This document shows positions 1 through 13,700 of a stretch of DNA of 64,000 nucleotides, piece after piece; the stretch's first letter is position 1; each line of letters starts with the position of its first letter. The stretch comes from Musa acuminata AAA Group (Eukaryota; Streptophyta; Magnoliopsida; Zingiberales; Musaceae): positions 310,001-374,000 of the forward strand of contig NC_088340.1 of the NCBI RefSeq assembly GCF_036884655.1, given 5' to 3'. The notes below the pieces were generated by a model that did not search any database, had not been told where the DNA came from, and was given only the letters and a program-made list of their open reading frames with translations. A program made the translations under genes and the position numbers.

Positions 1-434
1 GGACGACGAGAGCGCCGAGGATGCGGTGGACTACCACACTCCATGCCCGCTTCGTCCATGCCGTAGAGCTGTTGGGAGGCCATGAGAGTATGCTCACTTC
101 CCCTCATTCACACCTTTCAGCTGTAGAGATTATTCGGATGGATGGCGAGATCGATCTTACCTTTTCTGTTCTGACTTGTTGGAGTTCAGGGGCTACGCCC
201 AAGTCTGTTCTAGAGCTCATGGATGTCAAAGATCTTACCTTGGCGCATGTCAAATCTCACTTGCAGGTTAGAGGAAACCCTATAAATATGGGCATCTAAA
301 GTAAGATTAATGATGATCTTTCACTTGCATCTCCTTTTCCTTGCAAATATTTCCTTCCTTTTTGTTTCTTCTGCAACAACAACAACCCAAGGAAATTTCT
401 CCATCTTTTTAGCCTTTATTCCATTAATTACTGG

Positions 435-498
<64 letters not shown>

Positions 499-2421
499 CG
501 GCAGCTTTTGCACCGTAATAAAAAGGGACGAGAGCAGTGCAGGAAAAATACTCTAATAAGTTGCAACCATGCTTTAGGGAAAGCAAAGATGAAGGACAGT
601 GTTGTGCATGTTATTTCAGATCTTTCCCACCCTGCAGCTACAAAAAATCTTTAAATGGATAGGGGAGTTCATCTATGTCTATATACAAGTAGATGCTGCT
701 TAAAACAAAATGATATATGCTTTTTGGATATGATAACTGTGTTGTATGATTGTAGATGTATCGGACTGTGAAGAACACCGATAGACCGGCAGCTTCATCA
801 GGTTGAGAGAAGAATTCGTTTCCCACATTTCCTGCCTGTAAGGCTTGCGAGTTAGTCTCCTTTTACAGTGGATTTGACTGCTTGTTCCATGCCAATCAGA
901 TGGGTTTGCAAATGGTTCTGCCGAGGAGAATTCCGAAGAAAACCTGGTAGGCGTTCACAATCACCATGGATCAGAATCATCAGCCGCGCATCATGGAGCC
1001 AATCTATGGAGCAGCAATTCCTCAAGGTAACAATCATCCACTTTTGCTAAGTACAATGGATGCATTTAGGTTATGCACTGTCAAAATCTTGTTGTTCTAA
1101 ATGATCATCAGATGATCATATTTGCCATATATGGCTCAGCCTAATCAGTGCTGAGCTGAAGAAGCATGAAACGGAAGGACGTATATGTTCCAGGAAGATT
1201 TGATAATGCACAAACATCAATGTTTTAACCCATCTGAAGTGGCTTGCTGTGGATCTGTATACCTACATAAAACTATACCCTAAAGAAGTTTATTTATTTT
1301 TCTTCTTTGAAACAAAAAAAGTTAATGAGCCAAACAAAAAAGAAAGCATGTGAAGAATGAAAAACCTACTTAACAACAAGAGATCAAACAATATGATGTG
1401 ATGTCCTGACCTACTGAAATATGTTCTAGGCTTATTATATCTAAAGTATTGCCACACTGAAGCAGCTACAATTTGATGTCAGACTACCAAGAAACCAGTG
1501 CTTTCTTTTGGATGTTCAAGCTATCTGTGGTTTGGTAAAACACATAAGTTTAGATGTACCATGTCAGAAACATAAAATACTTTTGTGGGATCTTCCTCCT
1601 ACATTTTCTTTTTTGTCTTTCTTACTAATCACTTGAACATATGTTGCTGATCACAGACAGAGAGTAGATACTAATTGTTAACCTTTCCTCTCTTCCCACT
1701 ACCATCCTGTCAAGGATTTAGACATCCATGATCAATCATTCTATGATCCCTCAAAAGAATAGTAAAGAGGCTTATTCTCTCCCCTCCTTGTTGTAGACCC
1801 AATCTCTTCTGAAAAATCTGTTCTAAAAGGACATTTCTGGGATCTCCGAGGCTCCCAAAGTGAGGCACGTATTCATTGTGTCTGAGATTTTGTGTGCAAA
1901 AGCTAGCTTTTTGAAACTTCTTTGCAGCTTCTTTTTCGGACTAATGACTCATACAATCATGTTAACTTTATCCAAAATAAATCGGTCTTAAAACTCAGAC
2001 AAAAAAAGGGAACTCCATCAGCATACGCTTGTAGTAAGTAGTCCATGGTTTCATTTGCTGACGGATTGAGCTTTATGCATCAGGGGAAGCTTGTATAATA
2101 ATCGCAAACTAAGTGATTCCACTACAGCTTGCATGCGGTCCTGGAAGGTATCCAAAACAATCCCTTCACTCGATCTTATATCGTATTACTTTTTTACCGC
2201 ATCTGTCATCGTTAAAGTGTCCTAAAACTGTTTATTTTCGTGTGAGGAAAAATATATACATCTCGATACTTGTATCTCCATTTTTATGAACACGAGACAG
2301 ATCCTTGTCTTTCTTTTTGCAGCAGGAGACGCAACCGATAAGCTCTGAAATGTTTACGGAAATTAACTCATCATGCCCAAACGATCCAAATCTCGAGATC
2401 TCATTGGGCAGATATCATTGA
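1..2421 (+). CDS. KANADI-type GARP transcription factor, 3' part
   Basis: KANADI proteins are plant GARP (Myb-like) DNA-binding regulators that set abaxial (lower-side) organ identity and act in the nucleus. Visible exons: <1-87, 190-266, 756-801, 900-1026, and a likely last exon 2323-2421. The first two join in phase to give the GARP core: MRWTTTLHARFVHAVELLGG, then ATPKSVLELMDVKDLTLAHV and the KSHLQ end. Exon 3 continues with MYRTVKNTDRPAASS and exon 4 with a Ser/Asn/His-rich stretch ending NLWSSNSSR. The last exon ends in NLEISLGRYH-stop, like the usual KANADI C-terminus. The 5' exons lie left of the window. Oddity: exon 4 ends in phase 2 and the last exon needs phase 0, so an exon between them is missing from my model (a candidate 20-bp exon near 2127-2146 does not fix the frame) or a small indel is present. 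Family is secure; the 3' structure after 1026 is tentative. Confidence 0.82.
439..495. repeat. (CT)n microsatellite in KANADI intron
   Basis: An uninterrupted CT dinucleotide run of about 57 bp lies in the intron between the SHLQ exon and the MYRTVK exon. Open frames across it on both strands are repeat artefacts. Confidence 0.95.
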
Positions 2422-4702
2422 CACCACCCACTTCTTTCGTAAGATGACTTTGTTCAGCTACAGCAAGTATCAGTTAAAGAGAAAGAAAAAGGTAAAGGAG
2501 ACAATTGATTAGAGGGCAAGACAAAATAATGTGTGTATGGATTCATATATCTGTAAGCAAAACTAAGATGGTGTTCCATAAATATATATATAGTGTTATG
2601 TTGACATGTGAGTGTATGAATTCATATATTTGTAAGCAAAACTAAGATTGTGTTGTTGAAAAATATATACAGCGTTCTGTTGGATGGAAGCCCAAGCAAA
2701 GATGATATGAACATTGATCATTATATATATATATGTTAAACCTAGGATGTGCTTGAGTACCTCGAGCAAATCTCGCAATGTACCTGCAGAGACTCATGAA
2801 ACAAACCATTGTCATCACAAGAAAATCCTCATAGAATCAATCATGTCGATACAAGTGTGTTTTTGATGTTCAACTTTATGCAAAATCAACAATGTTTTGT
2901 CATATAGCTGACTCCTTTATCATTCTATATTGTGTGTGAACAGTAACTTACGAAAGGTGTTGCCTAGTCCTGTGTGATCGGAATGTATCAATGTTTTGTT
3001 ATTAGAGGATGAATTTTTCTTGACTCTTGGAACTTACTTTTAGTCTCAGTAAGCACATCAACACATGAAGAGATTAATGAAGGTGCAACACTTACTTGTA
3101 CATGCAGCAGCATTTATAAAGCCTGTCACAGGCAGACTCAAACAACATGGGGTCGGAACTCCCAAGTGTCAGAAAATTTAGATCGTAAAGCACAAAAAGT
3201 GAAATAGATCATTAGCATGATTGCAGGATGAGAATCGCTATACCTTTGACATCAAGCTGAGCTGCATCTCTGACGAGGCAAAGCAAGTTTAACACCTTAG
3301 TTATCCGTAGCACCGAGCCAAAGGGCATTAAACGTGAAATGAAGGGAATCATTGGAAGAATGGTGAAGCCATTTCTTGATGTGCTTTTGATCTTACTTGT
3401 TGTGCTTCCCTGAGAATGCGATACATGTCCCGTGTAAGAACAATCCGGAGCTATTGTTAAGCTCCTCTTCTTGTTCCCTTTTAGCAGATGGATCATGGAT
3501 GGTAAAAGAGCTCTTTTCAGGTGTAATAATACCAGAGCGAGCATCTTTCTTCCCCACCCATCTCTATCTCTACTTTTCTGCAACACACACTCACTCACTC
3601 TCTCAATACTTTTGAACTCTCTTTACTATCTTTCACTTTTTGCTTTCTGAAACTGACTTTAACGCGATCAGAAGAGACCTTTTTCTCTTGTCCCAAAACC
3701 ACAGCCAGCCCACCGATGGAAGCAGCTCACGAGATAATAAAGGAATGATTACCCTATCATGATCCCATCATCTCGTCCACAGTCCAACTCCCGACTTCTT
3801 TCTCTTCGTTCCTTCTCCCCCTCTTTCTTCGCTGGCAAAAGAAGAGAGAGAGAGAGACTCTTGGAGTTGATGCTTTGGGGAAGCGTCACCGGTCCTGTCC
3901 TGGAAAGGGACTGGCGGGACTGGCCCCTCTTGAAGTGACTCCTCCTGCATGCATTGTTTTCCCCGCTGCTCCTGACGACTTCACCTCTTCCCCATGACTG
4001 CAATCACCCACTGTGCTCATTTACCGCGCCTGAACGTTTCTCCTTCGCAGAAGCTGCTCACATCTCTCTCTCTCTCTCTCTCTGTGAGTGGTGGGCCAGC
4101 GAATGTCAGCAGCAGATGGTCACTTGGCCAACAGTGTTTCAGCATGGCAGCCTATCGTGGTGTAAGCCTGTCATCGCTGACTTGGTCATAACTTTGCCGA
4201 GTCACAGAGGTCAATGGTCGATTCCTCATGTGCGTGAAATAAATAAATAATATAAATATATATATATATATATATACAATTTATAAATCAGTGGATTTCA
4301 TATTTATTCTTTTAAATTTGAGCTTTAGATTATATAATCCTTTCAAAAGTTAAAACTGTAACCATTATTAACAACCTTTATTTCCATTTTTAATACTATT
4401 TATTTTTAATATTTCAAATCAGTGACTTTCCAATATTATTAAGATGGGAGAAATATTTTGTCCCGAATGGAATTGTTTGGGATTATTGCAAACTTGGAAA
4501 TTTCTTCCCACTTCAAATTTCTCCACTTAATTTATTTTAATTGTTATTAATTTATTGATGAGATTTTGTTAATTTACATTTACATTCTAAAAAAATATTT
4601 CTTTTATTTATTTTTAATTAAATCTGTCAAGTATAAATATATAGGAGGAAGAAAAGAAAACGTCAACAACAACCTCGAGTTCATCCATCTCATCGTCGTC
4701 TT

Positions 4703-4741
<39 letters not shown>

Positions 4742-4812
4742 CTTATTCCATGTTATAATGGCGACCACGTACTCCATCACCCTGCTGCACTTCGTCGTAG
4801 CCCAATCTCCTC

Positions 4813-4849
<37 letters not shown>

Positions 4850-6072
4850 ATTATTGTCTCGTTCCTCGAGGCCAAAAGCTAGGCATTATGTTTCTCTTGC
4901 GCTGAGGTAGTGTCACTACCAAGTACTGTGGCCCGTAGTCTGATGATAAATGATATCGGATGGATCATCGGAACCTTCGCGCTTCTCCCGCTTGAGATCC
5001 CATCCATCGAGCATGAGTGATGAGCTCCACTTTCGATCCAAAGTGGTGTTTCTTTGTTAGCCTGCGTGTATTTGCAAATGAAAGAAGATTATATTACTCT
5101 GCCATCGAAATGTAACCTTTGCCAAATAGATTCGAACATATCAAAATATTTAATTATGAGGATTAATGTAATATTTTAGAAATAATCAGAGGAGAGAGAT
5201 GAGATAAAGCTAAAAAGAAGTTCCTTGATTCACAACTTACAAAAATAAGTCCGTCATCAAGTTTAATATAATTTAAAAAACAAAATAAAATTTCTCGATT
5301 CTTTTCCTCTATCCTTTTGCTGAAGAATCTATTATTTATTTATTGATGCTGATCATCTTTTCAAAAAAATTTCCAATGGTATTGTATAAATATCCTATAT
5401 TCCACGTAGAAGACTTCAAACATCTGATCGTGATTATATTTCAAAAATATCATAAAGAATTATTTTTATTGCAAACAAGATGCACCAAATTAGACTTTAG
5501 GTCTCTAAAATGAATCTAATGTGTCCCGACTTTTCTTGTTATCGTCGAGCTTTTCTTGACCATAACATAGACATGTTTACCATCGAACACTTGATTCTAA
5601 GTTATCAAAATTACTTACGTGGGACTTATGTGGGTATAGATTCAACACATTTGAGAGAGGTTTGAGACTTCTCGGGATGATATATAAATATTTAGATTGA
5701 GTTACGCTCGAAGGTTGATTACAGATTAACTTATATGATGGAATGAAATTGAAGTAATTTTATTTGTCTTTTTACACAAAAATGAAATAAAATTAATTTT
5801 TAATATAATTTTACTTTCTTTTTTTTACATTGCATTAAACTGGATAAAAAAATTACTCTTATGATTAATTTTAAATTATTATTATTATTATTGCCATTAC
5901 AGAACTGCTTGTGGTCACCATACTGCCCTTGTCGCCGACAAGCGGTTACGGTTCTTCCACACCACCCTGTGGCCAATCTATCCTCGTGCAGGTCTCTTCC
6001 ATCCACTGAACCTACTATCCCTTAAGATTTATCCCAGCTTGTAGCCATGTCTCGGCTGCACCCCATGCAAAC
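2422..6072. other. Intergenic: KANADI 3' side to ENH1 5' side
   Basis: No coding exon could be supported here. The stretch contains CT-rich tracts (about 4063-4083, 4707-4738, 4819-4842), a short AT run near 4255-4276, and AT-rich DNA from 4250 to 5900. The last few hundred bases before 6073 should hold the ENH1 promoter and leader, but I see no clear TATA box. A 128-codon open frame on the minus strand at 3212-3598 resembles nothing I know. Confidence 0.6.
4707..4842. repeat. Two (CT)n microsatellites
   Basis: CT dinucleotide runs at 4707-4738 and 4819-4842 are separated by about 80 bp of mixed sequence. Such tracts are common in plant leaders and promoters, but no gene start is visible next to them. 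Confidence 0.9.
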
Positions 6073-9000
6073 ATGTCAGCAGCTTCTGCCTCAGCTGTTG
6101 CTGCTGCTACCTCCCCAATCAACCACACTCTCAGAGTCACATCGGTTCCACCTCCCTCCGCCACTCCACACCTCTTCGCTGCACAGGTGAGCTGCATGCT
6201 CTTCCGAGCTTTCCTGGCGATAAACTACAGATTGCACATGGAATTGTGAGCCCAAGTGACCCTTCTTCCTGTCGGTGCAGAAATCTGCTTTCCATGGCTC
6301 CTCGTTGTTGGAGCATAAGCGCAACTGCTCCTCGGCCGGGATGAAGAGTAACGGGGCTGTTGGAGGCAGACGAGGGCTTGTGGTTAGGGCAAAAACAGCG
6401 GGGGCATCCAAGAACATAGAGGTAGACGTCGACAAGCCCTTGGGGCTCACCTTGGGCCAGAAACCAGGCGGTGGAGTCGTCATTACTGTGAGATATCAAT
6501 TCCTGACTCTGCCTACCTAGCTAGACAAGTACTTCTTCTTTTCTTCAACCTTGTTGAGAATAGTTGATAGTGCAGAGTTGTGTGAGATTGGGAACTTCGT
6601 TGATGCGGTATGATCGTCTGATCTAGAACATCGTTACGTTCTCGTAATCTTTAATTTCGATAGGAAAGCGAATCCAGGACTAGAAAACTGATAAAATGAG
6701 AGAACGAAGAATGAAATCGTAAAGGTAAAGAGAAAAGCACATTCCAATTAGTATCACATGAAGTCTATTTATACACGGTGAAAGAGAAGATTTCTTTAAC
6801 TGAGCAGCAGAGAGATTTCCTCGTGCAGAGCAATTGAGGAAATCTCTCTGTTATCAAAAACTACACTTGTAAGGCTTATTTATGGTATTGATGGTGCAGA
6901 GCTGTGTGAGATTGGGTATTTTATTAATGTGATGTGCTCATCTGATACCATATTGTTTTCATAATCTTTAATTTTGGTAGAAAGGCAAATCCAGCAGTGG
7001 AGAAAGTAGTGTAAAAATGCACCGTATAAAGCTTATTTATGGTTCTTAGAATCTTGTCATGAAAAGTTGTGTGGATTCTTCATATTCTCTTTCAACCAAA
7101 TGTGTTCATTTGGAATTTAAGCAGGAAAACCCTTACCACAAGAAAAGGATTGATATAAAATTAATCAAAGTGGTTGTTTAAGCTTTCCCCTTCCTTTTTT
7201 TCTTTTGTAATTTTATGAATCGGATTTGTGGTGCTATGGGAAAAAAAAAAATTGAAGTCTTCACATTGAGTATCCGTGTGAATTCTGTGTCGTGGAATCG
7301 ATGATACACTCTCTATCTTCATCAACAGTGATGAATTTGTTCGTGCAAAAACCATAACAAGAATGTTGCAACCTATTATAGATCAAAACCATTATATTAA
7401 TCTCATTAATTGCTGATGCCTATTGCAAACACCATATAAGTCCTATTGTTTACTAGTTATTCAAGAATTGGATTCTTCGAGTAATTATCCAACACACAAC
7501 TCTGAGAAATATCCTACAGAAATTCGAATGACTCATTCTTTATTGTGCAAAAACGGTAAGCTCTTCTCGAAGTGTGAAGTTTTCACATTTAAGCAACACA
7601 TAGTCAGAAGAAGTCTCATCTTGTTTAGGATTACACGTCTTTGGCTATGACAGGATTTGCCGCTGTTATCTTTCTTTTGGTCAGATTAAAAGAATAATTT
7701 CACTACCATATGCTTAAGGAAGTCAGGTAAACCGATCGTGCTTTCGTTTTTTCTATAATGAACTTTACAATAGAAGAGAAGAGGATAAGTCAGCAACTTT
7801 ATAAGCCATACCTAACTAAGCATTTTCTCGACTTGGCTGATTGTATCTAACGTGATCCTGTTTTTAGGCGGTGGATTCTGGTGGAAATGCAGCAAAAGCA
7901 GGACTAAAAGCCGGCGATCAAGTCTTGTACACAAGCAGCTTTTTCGGCGATGAACTGTGGCCTGCTGACAAACTGGGATTTACTAAAACCGCAATCCAAG
8001 CAAAGCCAGACTCTGTTTATTTTGTAGTAAGCAGGTTATCATCTTCTGAATTCTTATGTTACAAGCCTTACAAAATTAGGAAGCAAGGAGAACACTAATC
8101 AGAGCCTTTTGTCCAATATTTTCTGTTTGGATGGAGGGGGAGGAGAAGTCAACTTGTATTTCGATGTTTTAAGCAGTTGGCTCATGCGATTAAAATTGTT
8201 TTTGCTTCCCCTAATTACTTTCATATAAGCAGAGATGAGAAGTACATGATCTATATGTTTAATTGGCATGAAAGACTCATCAGGGACAGATACATCTAGA
8301 GTGAACACAAGTATGCTAAGAATTAGTAATTTGCAAGTTATATTAGTTACTAATTAGGTTCATCAGAAAATAATCATTCTGCTACCTCATGCATTTCTTT
8401 TTCATTCTCACAGGGGCGCAGACGTAGACGTAAAACGATTAACTAAGAGGCCAGCTCCTCCTCGCTTTGGTCGAACCTTGACAGAATCACAAAAGGCAAG
8501 CTAATTGTTTCATCTCAGGCTATTGTCTTGTATTGAATGTTCAGATCTATTTATACCAAACTGCATCTTGCTATTCGTGTTCATCGAACTGCAGCTTTTC
8601 CTCTTTATAATTGTTGTATGCACCTTGTGCAGGCTAGAGCGACTCACATATGCCTTGACTGTGGCTTTATATACTTTCTACCGAAGCCTTTCGACGAGCA
8701 GGCAAGGATAATTGATTCTGATCTTCTCTCTTTGTTGCAACATTGTAGTTGTCTATCGATCACTGTCATTAGCAAATTGTCGAGAGCTTAATTCTCTAAG
8801 AGCAATTTTCGGAAAATTAGTAGAACTCACTACGGTCTAAGGAATGAAGCATCAGTGTTTGATAAATAACCAATAAGTCCCCATGTCATTTGAATGTAAT
8901 TATAGACCAATCTACAATTAATTACAGGGGAAGGTTCTTTTCTATTTGTGATTGTATCATTAAGAGTCCTTCACCTAACATCGAGTGTTTACTACTTATG

Positions 9001-9631
9001 TAACTCACACTGAATTGAATATCAAATAAGAAAGAAGTTAGCCATGAAATCTATTGGTTAATATGACCAAAGACTATGCTTAGCAGGTTTTCGTAGATAT
9101 AAGAATCTGATAAATGATGAATAAATGCAAGCTGTCGTATCAGAACTTTATTATGCCTTTGGAATCTTGCTAATTTCTTAATCTTGATAGGAGTTGCAAT
9201 TTGCAATTCTCTTCCAATAATATCTTGAATAACAATGTCATCTATCCTAATGCACAATCCATTTATTGAGAATCACATCAGAGAAATCGAGTCAAATAGC
9301 TTATGACCCAAAATGTTTGTTGAATACAAGTGAGGGGGAAAATAATGTCTTCATACAAGATTGTTTATCATTATCCAGTACAGGTGTTTTGTGTTTGATG
9401 AAGAATTTTATATAACAAGTTAAACATGCTTCTCGGTAACAAAACCAGCTTCTTTTGCAGCCTGATAACTACATTTGCCCGCAATGCAATGCACCGAAGA
9501 AGCGGTTCGTGCGGTACGATGTGGAGACCGGAAAACCTATCGGCGGCGGTCTGCCACCCATTGGGGTGCTTGTTGGCCTAGCTGTTGGGGTCGCTGCAGT
9601 TGGCGCGCTGCTGGTCTATGGTCTTCAGTGA
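6073..9631 (+). CDS. ENH1: ENH1-type chloroplast PDZ-rubredoxin protein
   Basis: ENH1 (enhancer of sos3-1 in Arabidopsis) is a plastid rubredoxin-like protein linked to redox and salt-stress tolerance. Exons: 6073-6186, 6281-6487, 7868-8034, 8414-8495, 8633-8701, 9461-9631. All phases agree, giving 269 aa, close to the Arabidopsis protein. In order: a Ser/Ala-rich N-terminus typical of a transit peptide; a PDZ-like domain at about residues 82-164 ([15 protein letters not shown], then [17 protein letters not shown]); a rubredoxin-type iron site with CLDCG (Cys197, Cys200) and CPQC (Cys219, Cys222); and a C-terminal hydrophobic segment at about 244-269 that probably anchors it in a membrane. 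The start at 6073 was chosen because ATGs at 6047 and 6065 are in other frames. Introns 4 and 5 both begin with GC rather than GT (AAG|GCAAGC at 8496, CAG|GCAAGG at 8702). The gene converges on GFA2. Confidence 0.94.
6560..7010. repeat. Duplicated intronic segment, probably an LTR relic
   Basis: Within ENH1 intron 2, a segment starting near 6567 (GTGCAGAGTTGTGTGAGATTG) recurs with mismatches near 6893, about 325 bp later. Each copy is followed by a diverged version of the same stretch, including TCTGATA-like and TCATAATCTTTAAT-like motifs. This looks like the remains of copia-type LTR sequence, but no pol gene remains. Confidence 0.45.
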
Positions 9632-10782
9632 TTGGTGATCTGAATATTGATGGTATCTGTTTGTGTGTGTGTGATTCTTATTCCACTTCCTCACTCACTG
9701 TACTTATTCCATGCTCATCATGGAGTACTTGAAGAGATTGTTCTCTTGGACATCTGCAATAGTATCATTGATTGTTAAGGACATAAATGGCTTCCAGACT
9801 AACACCTACTCTCCTGTTGGAACCATCATGGAGCGAAGGAAGCATCATGGATTTACAGTCAAGAAGAAGAGCTACTTTTCGATAAATATGACAATCACTA
9901 CAAGATGAGGATTTGGGAACAAGAGAAATAAGAAATCAACATCATGCACAGGCACTGGACTGGGGGCTTCCATCTTCTGTAAAAGGCTGTTTGAAATAAA
10001 ACTAGTATGACAATGGACCAAATCATAAGGATATATATATATATATACTTGGATTAGATTAGAAAATGGAGAAGCACGCAATCTGAGTCTCGATAAACAT
10101 AATTGAGTGCCAAGTCTGATTCCCTCCATACATCATTTCGAGTTCCAAACAGAAGAAGACTACCACAACACCTTCTGTTAAATCCAAAGATCTGCGCTGG
10201 AAAATAACTAAATTTTTACCTTTTGTCCGATGTCACGTTGGGAAGAATCCCCCCCTTCCCCTTAGTTAATAACCGACCCTGTTGCATGTGATACGTAGCG
10301 ACATCTCATCATCTTCCAGCAACCAAGAATATGCTTACAATGTAAATAATAATAATAATAAACAGGAATTTAAGAAAACTATAAACTCAACCACGAGATT
10401 TCCCGTTTCTCAACAGCAGCACCAGCTGTCACCTTCACAAAACCAAAAACTTCCACTTCATCTATCATATTATAATCAAATGTAATTACAAAAAAAAACA
10501 AAACAACAACCTGATTCCATTAAGGAATCTTTGTAGTGCTTTGACTATACTAGTGTTTTTATTGAAAGTCAAAAATCAAAAAAAGTCCAGTAGGGGTCCT
10601 ACGAGAAGAAAGGTTTTGCAAAGGAATAACCCTATCATAATATCAAAATTCACCCATCAGATATGGAAAGCATACAATGTTGGTGAGGATTAAATAAATA
10701 TCCCATATAAAAATTAAAGCGGGCTCATAAAATCTAAAGCAAGTGGATTTCAGCAGAAGTAATTCCAAAGCTGTGTGATAGG
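9632..10782. other. Convergent intergenic gap between ENH1 and GFA2
   Basis: This 1.15-kb gap between two stop codons must hold both 3' UTRs and polyadenylation signals. It contains a short AT repeat near 10030 and an AAT run near 10347. No additional gene is supported. Confidence 0.6.
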
Positions 10783-13700
10783 TTATCCCGATGCTCCCGC
10801 AGCTGCTTCTTCCTTTTCAGAGTTGCCTTGTTCCTCTTTTGCAAACTCCTCGATCAGCATGCGTTGTCTCCGTGTCAAGTTCCTGCACGATAGACAGAAT
10901 ATAGAACAACAGATAACTAGCTAGTGAACTCAGAAGATTATTAAGATTAGACATGCAAAAAATAAATATGACTTACACTGGAATCACGACACTAAAGTGA
11001 ACATATTGGTCTCCATAGTATGAACTGCTCCTCGTCTTTATTCCTGCAGACCATAAGCTCTATTTTAATATCTACCTCATTCTTTTACCTTTCCGGATAA
11101 AATTGACCTATCAGTAAATAGCACTAATTCTCGGCAAAGTAAAGAAAATTTAGTGGCATATCCTGGCTATGTTACCTTTTCCCTTCAAAACAACTTTCTG
11201 ACCAGGTTGAGTACCAGGCTTAACCTGTAAACAAGCACACTCAGCACATTAAGTGCTTCGAAGCATTCAGATGATCCTACATGAAATCTCAAAACTGAGT
11301 CCGACAAACCTTAAGAACTACATCTCCTGTGAGAGTTGGCACTTGAACAGTCCCTCCTAACATTGCCTGCAAGTTTAACATATTGTTGAAGTAACATTAT
11401 TCTCAATCAAGGAAAAGGTCTCTCAAAAGGCTGGTTTGCCAAATGAACAAAGGATAAAAAGCTATTGTGTTAAGATATCAAAAAACAAAGCAGCATCCAG
11501 ATCTGCTGCATTACATCTGAAGGAAAATCCTTGGGACCTACCAGAGAATGCATGCCTATGAGCAATGCCATTGAGTTGTCTAGGCAGGTGAAAAACAGAA
11601 AGTACATAGAAAAGGCTACATAGCTCTCTAATATTGGGCTGGTTTGTCAAACGGATTTATAAGAAACTGCAAGTCAGTCAACAGGTGCTTGTTACAGCTG
11701 TCAAGTCAGTGTGCTGCGAAGAGGAGTGGATTGTGTTCAAAACCTCCAGACATAGGATCTATGTTTAACTAGTTTCTAACCGATAATAACTAATAGAATG
11801 TGTTTCATAATGTGCACCACTATCAGTATACATTTCCATGACTCCCATATCATATGCTGTATTTTTTCTCCTGTTTCTCCTATCAGTACTGTTTTCGCTA
11901 GCAGGATATTTATTTTCAAAGCCGACACATTAAATTGGAGAGCAACCAACACACATGCATTATAATATTATACTGATAAGACACATGATAACTATGAAGA
12001 TATAGTACATAATGTTACTGTCCCTGATCAAACAAAAAAAAATGAATTTCAGACAAATTGAATTCATTTTCCAGTAGTCTTACCAACTAGTGCAGAGAAG
12101 GGCAAAGGCAGGAAAAAACTTCAAACCTAAGAATTCAGTGTACCATATTTTTGGTAGAAAGGCATGTAACACATCGGTTCCTTCCTATAACTCGATGGAA
12201 GCAATGGAACCCAGACAAAACCCCTCTAAGTTCAAGAAGCATGATTGATGATGAAGGTTACAGAACAAAAGCTCTAAATACCTGAGTGACACTTAGAACA
12301 GCATCAACAAGAATATTGGCTTTGTCCCTGCGGAAAACAGGATCCTCCCGAACCTAAAACAGGATTTGAGAGGATTAGCATGTTCACCTTTTAGTTCAGT
12401 GATGTACACCATTATAAACAAGTCGCCAACCTTAATAGTAACATAGAGATCGCCGGGTTGATTGCTCTCAGGATCAGCACCACCACTTCTGTATATTTTA
12501 ATAGTTTCATTGTCATCCACCCCTGAATATACAAATGTGATCAAATAAGCTATGTACCACATATATTGTTATGCAAACTAAACTAAGATAACACGAACAA
12601 GCATAGACACATTGTACTCAGTCTTCTATGTTCAGTAAGGAACCAATGCTTCCATGACAAGTGGTTACATTTTCAGTTATTAAATCAACAAGTTGGTTGT
12701 AACAAAAAAAGACAATTCACATATTCTATAGATTACAATAATTGTTCTTGGATTGATACAAACACTAAAAATTGAAAAATAAGAAGCAAGCAAAGAGTAG
12801 TTTTTATTGAAACTTCCATCGGAACCACTTGTGTGCTCTTTCACCCAGCTAGATGTCAACTGCACAAGCAAGTTTGAGAACAGAAGCGGCAAAAGCTAGC
12901 ATGTGCCATAAAAACAGATGTTTCATAGAGGCAAGCAGATTCAAATTTGGCATCCACCATAAAATTTCTTCTTATATCAATTGCTCATAAATTTCTTCAT
13001 ATTGGTTCGCTTTAGAGATAGAGAAGAAAAATTTATGGAATAAATCCAACATACCAGCCATCACATCCACTTTAACTGACTTTGTTCCTCCAACAACTCT
13101 CTGTCCTTTGCATGATTTGCAGAAGCTCTACAACATAATAGAAAAATGGAGTTTCATCATCAAGCATATTTTTGCTATACAGAAGAAATTTGTGATGTCA
13201 TCAAATGGACCTACAATATGTGGACATGTTTACTATTAAATGCATATTCATCATGAGTGAAACCTGACAATAAGGAATGACTTCACTACACTAATTTTTT
13301 TCTGACTAGACCCCTTCATTATGTCAAGTTCCACATTAAGCCCTTGGATGCCTGGTACCAATTTGAGAGCTAACCACCTAGTGGAGCATCCAGGACTTGA
13401 ATACAAACAGTCAAATCACAAGATAATTATATACTTATGCATGCAGATGTTTTATATAAAAATATACATACATCTATGCATTGACAAAGAATAAGATTAT
13501 TTTAATGAAAATAAAACTCATGATGCATTTGTTAATAGACACTCTGATTAAAACCTAACAAAATACAACTAAACAGATAAAGCTTAACAGCCAGCGCCCT
13601 TTCATCTTCAAAGTTCCTCTTCTAACACAATATTTACTTATCATGACATCTAATTTTCAAGAATTATCTCACAGTGAACCTTCAAACAGCTGTTTTAAAC

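Noticed and set aside
310..654. 114-codon + frame and its minus-strand counterpart
   Set aside because: Both are extended by the CT microsatellite and lie in a KANADI intron.
3212..3598. 128-codon minus-strand frame
   Set aside because: No recognisable motif or family, unclear start and no splice-supported continuation; likely chance.
6073..9631. Reading ENH1 as two separate genes because of the long introns
   Set aside because: All six exons join in phase and give one 269-aa protein with the family's full domain order.
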